Source of the DNA: Planktothricoides sp. SR001
Lineage (GTDB): Bacteria > Cyanobacteriota > Cyanobacteriia > Cyanobacteriales > Laspinemataceae
Reading direction: 5' to 3'
DNA length: 64,000 nt
Assembly: GCF_001276715.1 (NCBI RefSeq)
Contig: NZ_LIUQ01000018.1
Coordinates: 54,303-118,302, forward strand
Shown: piece by piece, positions 62,410 to 64,000 of the stretch
Layout: every line of letters begins with the position of its first letter
Numbering within the stretch: the stretch's first letter is position 1
Translations under genes and position numbers: made by a program
The notes under the pieces: generated by a model
Told to the model about the DNA's origin: nothing
The model's input: the letters and a program-made list of their open reading frames with translations, nothing else
Databases searched by the model: none

Positions 62410-63339
62410 ATGATTAATTATAATGATTATTTGATTTCTAGCGTTGATTTAGCCGTCCCTTTAGCATTTGCCGCCCTGGGGGGAATGTACTCGGAACGGT
62501 CGGGAGTTCTGAATATTGCCCTGGAAGGTTTGTTATTAACCGGCGCTTTTTCTAGCGCGATCGCCACCTTTTACACCGGCAATCCTTATGTAGGAATTGT
62601 CTTTGCATTAATCGGCGGCGGATTAGTGGGTTTACTTCACGCTTTCTTATCGGTGACTTTAGCAGTTAATCAGTTAGTATCAGGATTAGGAATTAATCTA
62701 CTAGCGGCGGGATTAACCTCATTTTTCGCCCGCCTAATATTTAATGGTAATAGCACGGAAAGATTACCCGGAATTGAGGCGATTGCCATCCCTGGACTGG
62801 CAAAAATCCCACCCCTAGGCGCTATTTTATTCCAACAGAATATTCTGGTTTATTTGCTAGTTATTTTAGTAGCTTTTAGTCTCTATTTTTTATTTCATAC
62901 CAGCCTTGGCTTAACCTTGCGATCGGTGGGTGAATATCCCCAAGCTGCGGCAACTGCGGGAATTTCCGTTGCCTGGGTGCGCTATGGTGCAGTGATAGTC
63001 AGTGGATGTTTAGCGAGTTTAGGAGGGGCTTATCTTACCTTGGTACAAATTAATTTTTTTACCGAAGGAATGAGTGCCGGAAAAGGATTTATTGCCCTAG
63101 CAGCGCTAATTTTTGGTCGGTGGCATCCTTTAGGGATTATTGGGGCTTGTTTCTTATTTGGGGCGACGGAAGCTTTACAGTTAAGAATTCAAGCATTTGG
63201 GGCAAATATTCCCTATCAATTTTTAGTCATGTCACCCTACATTCTGGCTTTATTTGCCTTACTAGGATTAGCCGGAAAAGCCCTGCCTCCGAAAAGTCTG
63301 GGCATCCCTTATTCCCTCGAAAATAGTCACGATGAATAG
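62410..63339 (+). CDS. ABC transporter permease (NupQ/YufQ-like)
   Basis: 309-residue permease, second channel subunit. Typical words are PLAFAALGGMYSERSGVLNI with ALEGLLLTGAF, SVTLAVNQLVSGLGINLLAAG, and GAVIVSGCLASLGGAYLTL, FTEGMSAGKGFIALAALIFG (in part). It starts five bases after the preceding stop. Last gene of the operon, followed by a GC-rich hairpin. Confidence 0.92.
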   Translation: MINYNDYLISSVDLAVPLAFAALGGMYSERSGVLNIALEGLLLTGAFSSAIATFYTGNPYVGIVFALIGGGLVGLLHAFLSVTLAVNQLVSGLGINLLAAGLTSFFARLIFNGNSTERLPGIEAIAIPGLAKIPPLGAILFQQNILVYLLVILVAFSLYFLFHTSLGLTLRSVGEYPQAAATAGISVAWVRYGAVIVSGCLASLGGAYLTLVQINFFTEGMSAGKGFIALAALIFGRWHPLGIIGACFLFGATEALQLRIQAFGANIPYQFLVMSPYILALFALLGLAGKALPPKSLGIPYSLENSHDE

Positions 63340-63364
63340 ACAAGAGTGCTTTTATTCTAAAAAG

Positions 63365-63383
63365 CCCCCCTTAAAAAGGGGGG
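63365..63383 (+). terminator. Hairpin after the BMP operon
   Basis: CCCCCCTT/AAGGGGGG stem with a three-base loop, 25 bases after the last stop. Only a short T stretch follows, so termination may be partial. The surrounding wording is repeated at 32015-32049. Confidence 0.6.
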
Positions 63384-63436
63384 TTGGGGGGATCGATGCG
63401 TTATCACTTTTGGTTTAAGTTTTGCTACCGACAAAA

Positions 63437-63464
63437 AACCCGGTTTTTTTGGTCAAACCGGGTT
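63437..63464 (-). terminator. Minus-strand terminator of the AAACCGGGTTT family
   Basis: Arms AACCCGGTTT (63437-63446) and AAACCGGGTT (63455-63464). On the minus strand the stem is followed by TTTTTTGT. It would end the decayed gene at 63488 onwards. Confidence 0.65.
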
Positions 63465-63487
63465 GCGGGAATCCCTCAAAAAGATTC

Positions 63488-63860
63488 CTAGGATTGCGGG
63501 TGAAATCTGGCTAACAACTCTTCTCGATTCAGTTGCATAATCAGTTGAGTTATTTCCAGGGCAGATAGTTGAATTAACGGATCAATAATTTGGGATAACT
63601 CCCGCTCGATTGTGCCAAAATTCACTTGAAGCATGGTTTCAACCATCAGCCTTTGCCCTTGTTGAATTCCTTGTTGAATTCCTTGTTAAATTCATTGTTA
63701 AATTTATTGTTCAAATCCTTGTTGGGTAGCGATTTATAGTCGCTGCAAATACAGGGGCGATAGTTCCATAATTAACTCCCGATATTCTCGATCCAAATCT
63801 TGACGTGCGTCTAAAATTGTTTTTAAGTTATAAAGCAATTCTAGCGCCGCCAATCGATAT
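63488..63860 (-). pseudogene. Decayed Rpn/PD-(D/E)XK transposase-like gene with DUF4351 end
   Basis: The minus strand reads, from inside outwards, LELLYNLKTILDARQDLDRE, ELIMELSPLYLQRL-stop, then QQG units with several stops, and finally an intact end MVETMLQVNFGTIERELSQI with QLIMQLNREELLARFHPQS. This is the C-terminal part of cyanobacterial Rpn-family (DUF4351) proteins, whose QGIQQG repeats precede DUF4351. Stops at repeat units (TGA, TAA in place of GGA or CAA) show decay. The left limit is uncertain. Confidence 0.7.
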
Positions 63861-63907
63861 CAATTATCTTCCGGCAATTCTCAATTCGGGGATATAATTG
63901 GTAAATT

Positions 63908-63942
63908 ATAAAACGCCACTTTAAACAGCAGTGGCGTTTTAT
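63908..63942 (-). terminator. Terminator of the next minus-strand gene
   Basis: 13-bp perfect stem ATAAAACGCCACT/AGTGGCGTTTTAT with a nine-base loop, nine bases after the stop of the partial gene at 63951. It has T-rich flanks on the minus strand (GTTTTATAATTT). Confidence 0.8.
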
Positions 63943-63950
63943 GCTTAATC

Positions 63951-64000
63951 CTAATCAGACAATTCCTTCAGCAATTCCGAGTAAATCATCGCAGCCACCT
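63951..64000 (-). CDS. C-terminal end of a gene running off the window
   Basis: The minus strand reads VAAMIYSELLKELSD and then a TAG stop at 63951-63953. The reading frame is open to the window edge and a terminator follows the stop, so this is the end of a real gene. Too short to name. Confidence 0.6.
   Translation of the reverse strand, partial: VAAMIYSELLKELSD

Overview
The window comes from a cyanobacterial chromosome, most likely a filamentous, Oscillatoriales-type organism. The evidence is a phycocyanin rod operon (cpcB, cpcA, cpcC, cpcD), psaK, ndhO and ndhL, a cyanobacterial-type SMC, a HetZ-like regulator, XisH/XisI, and very many copies of the HIP1 octamer GCGATCGC in genes and spacers. 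The genus assignment is inference. I saw no rRNA or tRNA gene and no CRISPR array.

Layout. 1-2885: the end of gcvT and an ftsH protease gene. 2993-7941: a cluster of three nuclease-fold loci (Uma2, XisH with XisI, and a large type IIG restriction-modification enzyme). 8779-11595: cpcBACD, closed by a strong terminator. 11695-18158: a phosphodiester glycosidase-like protein, a 906-residue secreted TPS-domain adhesin, a DUF1460 protein, ndhO and mdh. 18492-25418: a repeat plus TPR protein of unknown function, an FAD amine-oxidase/desaturase-like enzyme, psaK, two small SLH-domain proteins around a cupin, and a lipoprotein. 25683-28316: adhE. 29441-35347: HetZ-like regulator, PHP phosphoesterase, Rre1/Ycf29-like response regulator, a radical-SAM remnant, a frameshifted membrane protein gene and a phospholipase D-like protein. 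35489-43032: a 1944-residue alpha-2-macroglobulin-like lipoprotein and a PEP-CTERM protein. 43183-49180: a worn region rich in repeats and broken genes (truncated GTPase, shortened Hsp20, broken D12 adenine methylase). 49198-54895: DUF3007, ndhL, a PRC-barrel protein and smc. 55803-58333: small unknown genes, a translationally coupled pair with a Phd-like N-terminus, and a parvulin-type isomerase. 58689-63339: a four-gene BMP-type (nucleoside) ABC uptake operon. The end holds a decayed Rpn/DUF4351 gene and the last codons of another minus-strand gene.

Working units. cpcBACD supplies phycocyanin and rod linkers. ndhO and ndhL are NDH-1 subunits. AdhE and malate dehydrogenase serve redox and fermentative metabolism. 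The BMP operon imports nucleosides or related compounds. 

The most notable non-coding signal is a set of small inverted-repeat elements: two families (about 100 and 160 bp) share a TATAGCGGTT-type end and abut each other near 48898, and a third family (163-195 bp) has TAGGGTGCG-type ends. Several long perfect hairpins and 12- or 14-bp tandem repeats add to this. I found no convincing new multi-gene system. The best candidates for novelty are the repeat plus TPR protein (18492-20144), the TGATG-coupled pair (56414-57354) and the nuclease-fold cluster (2993-7941).
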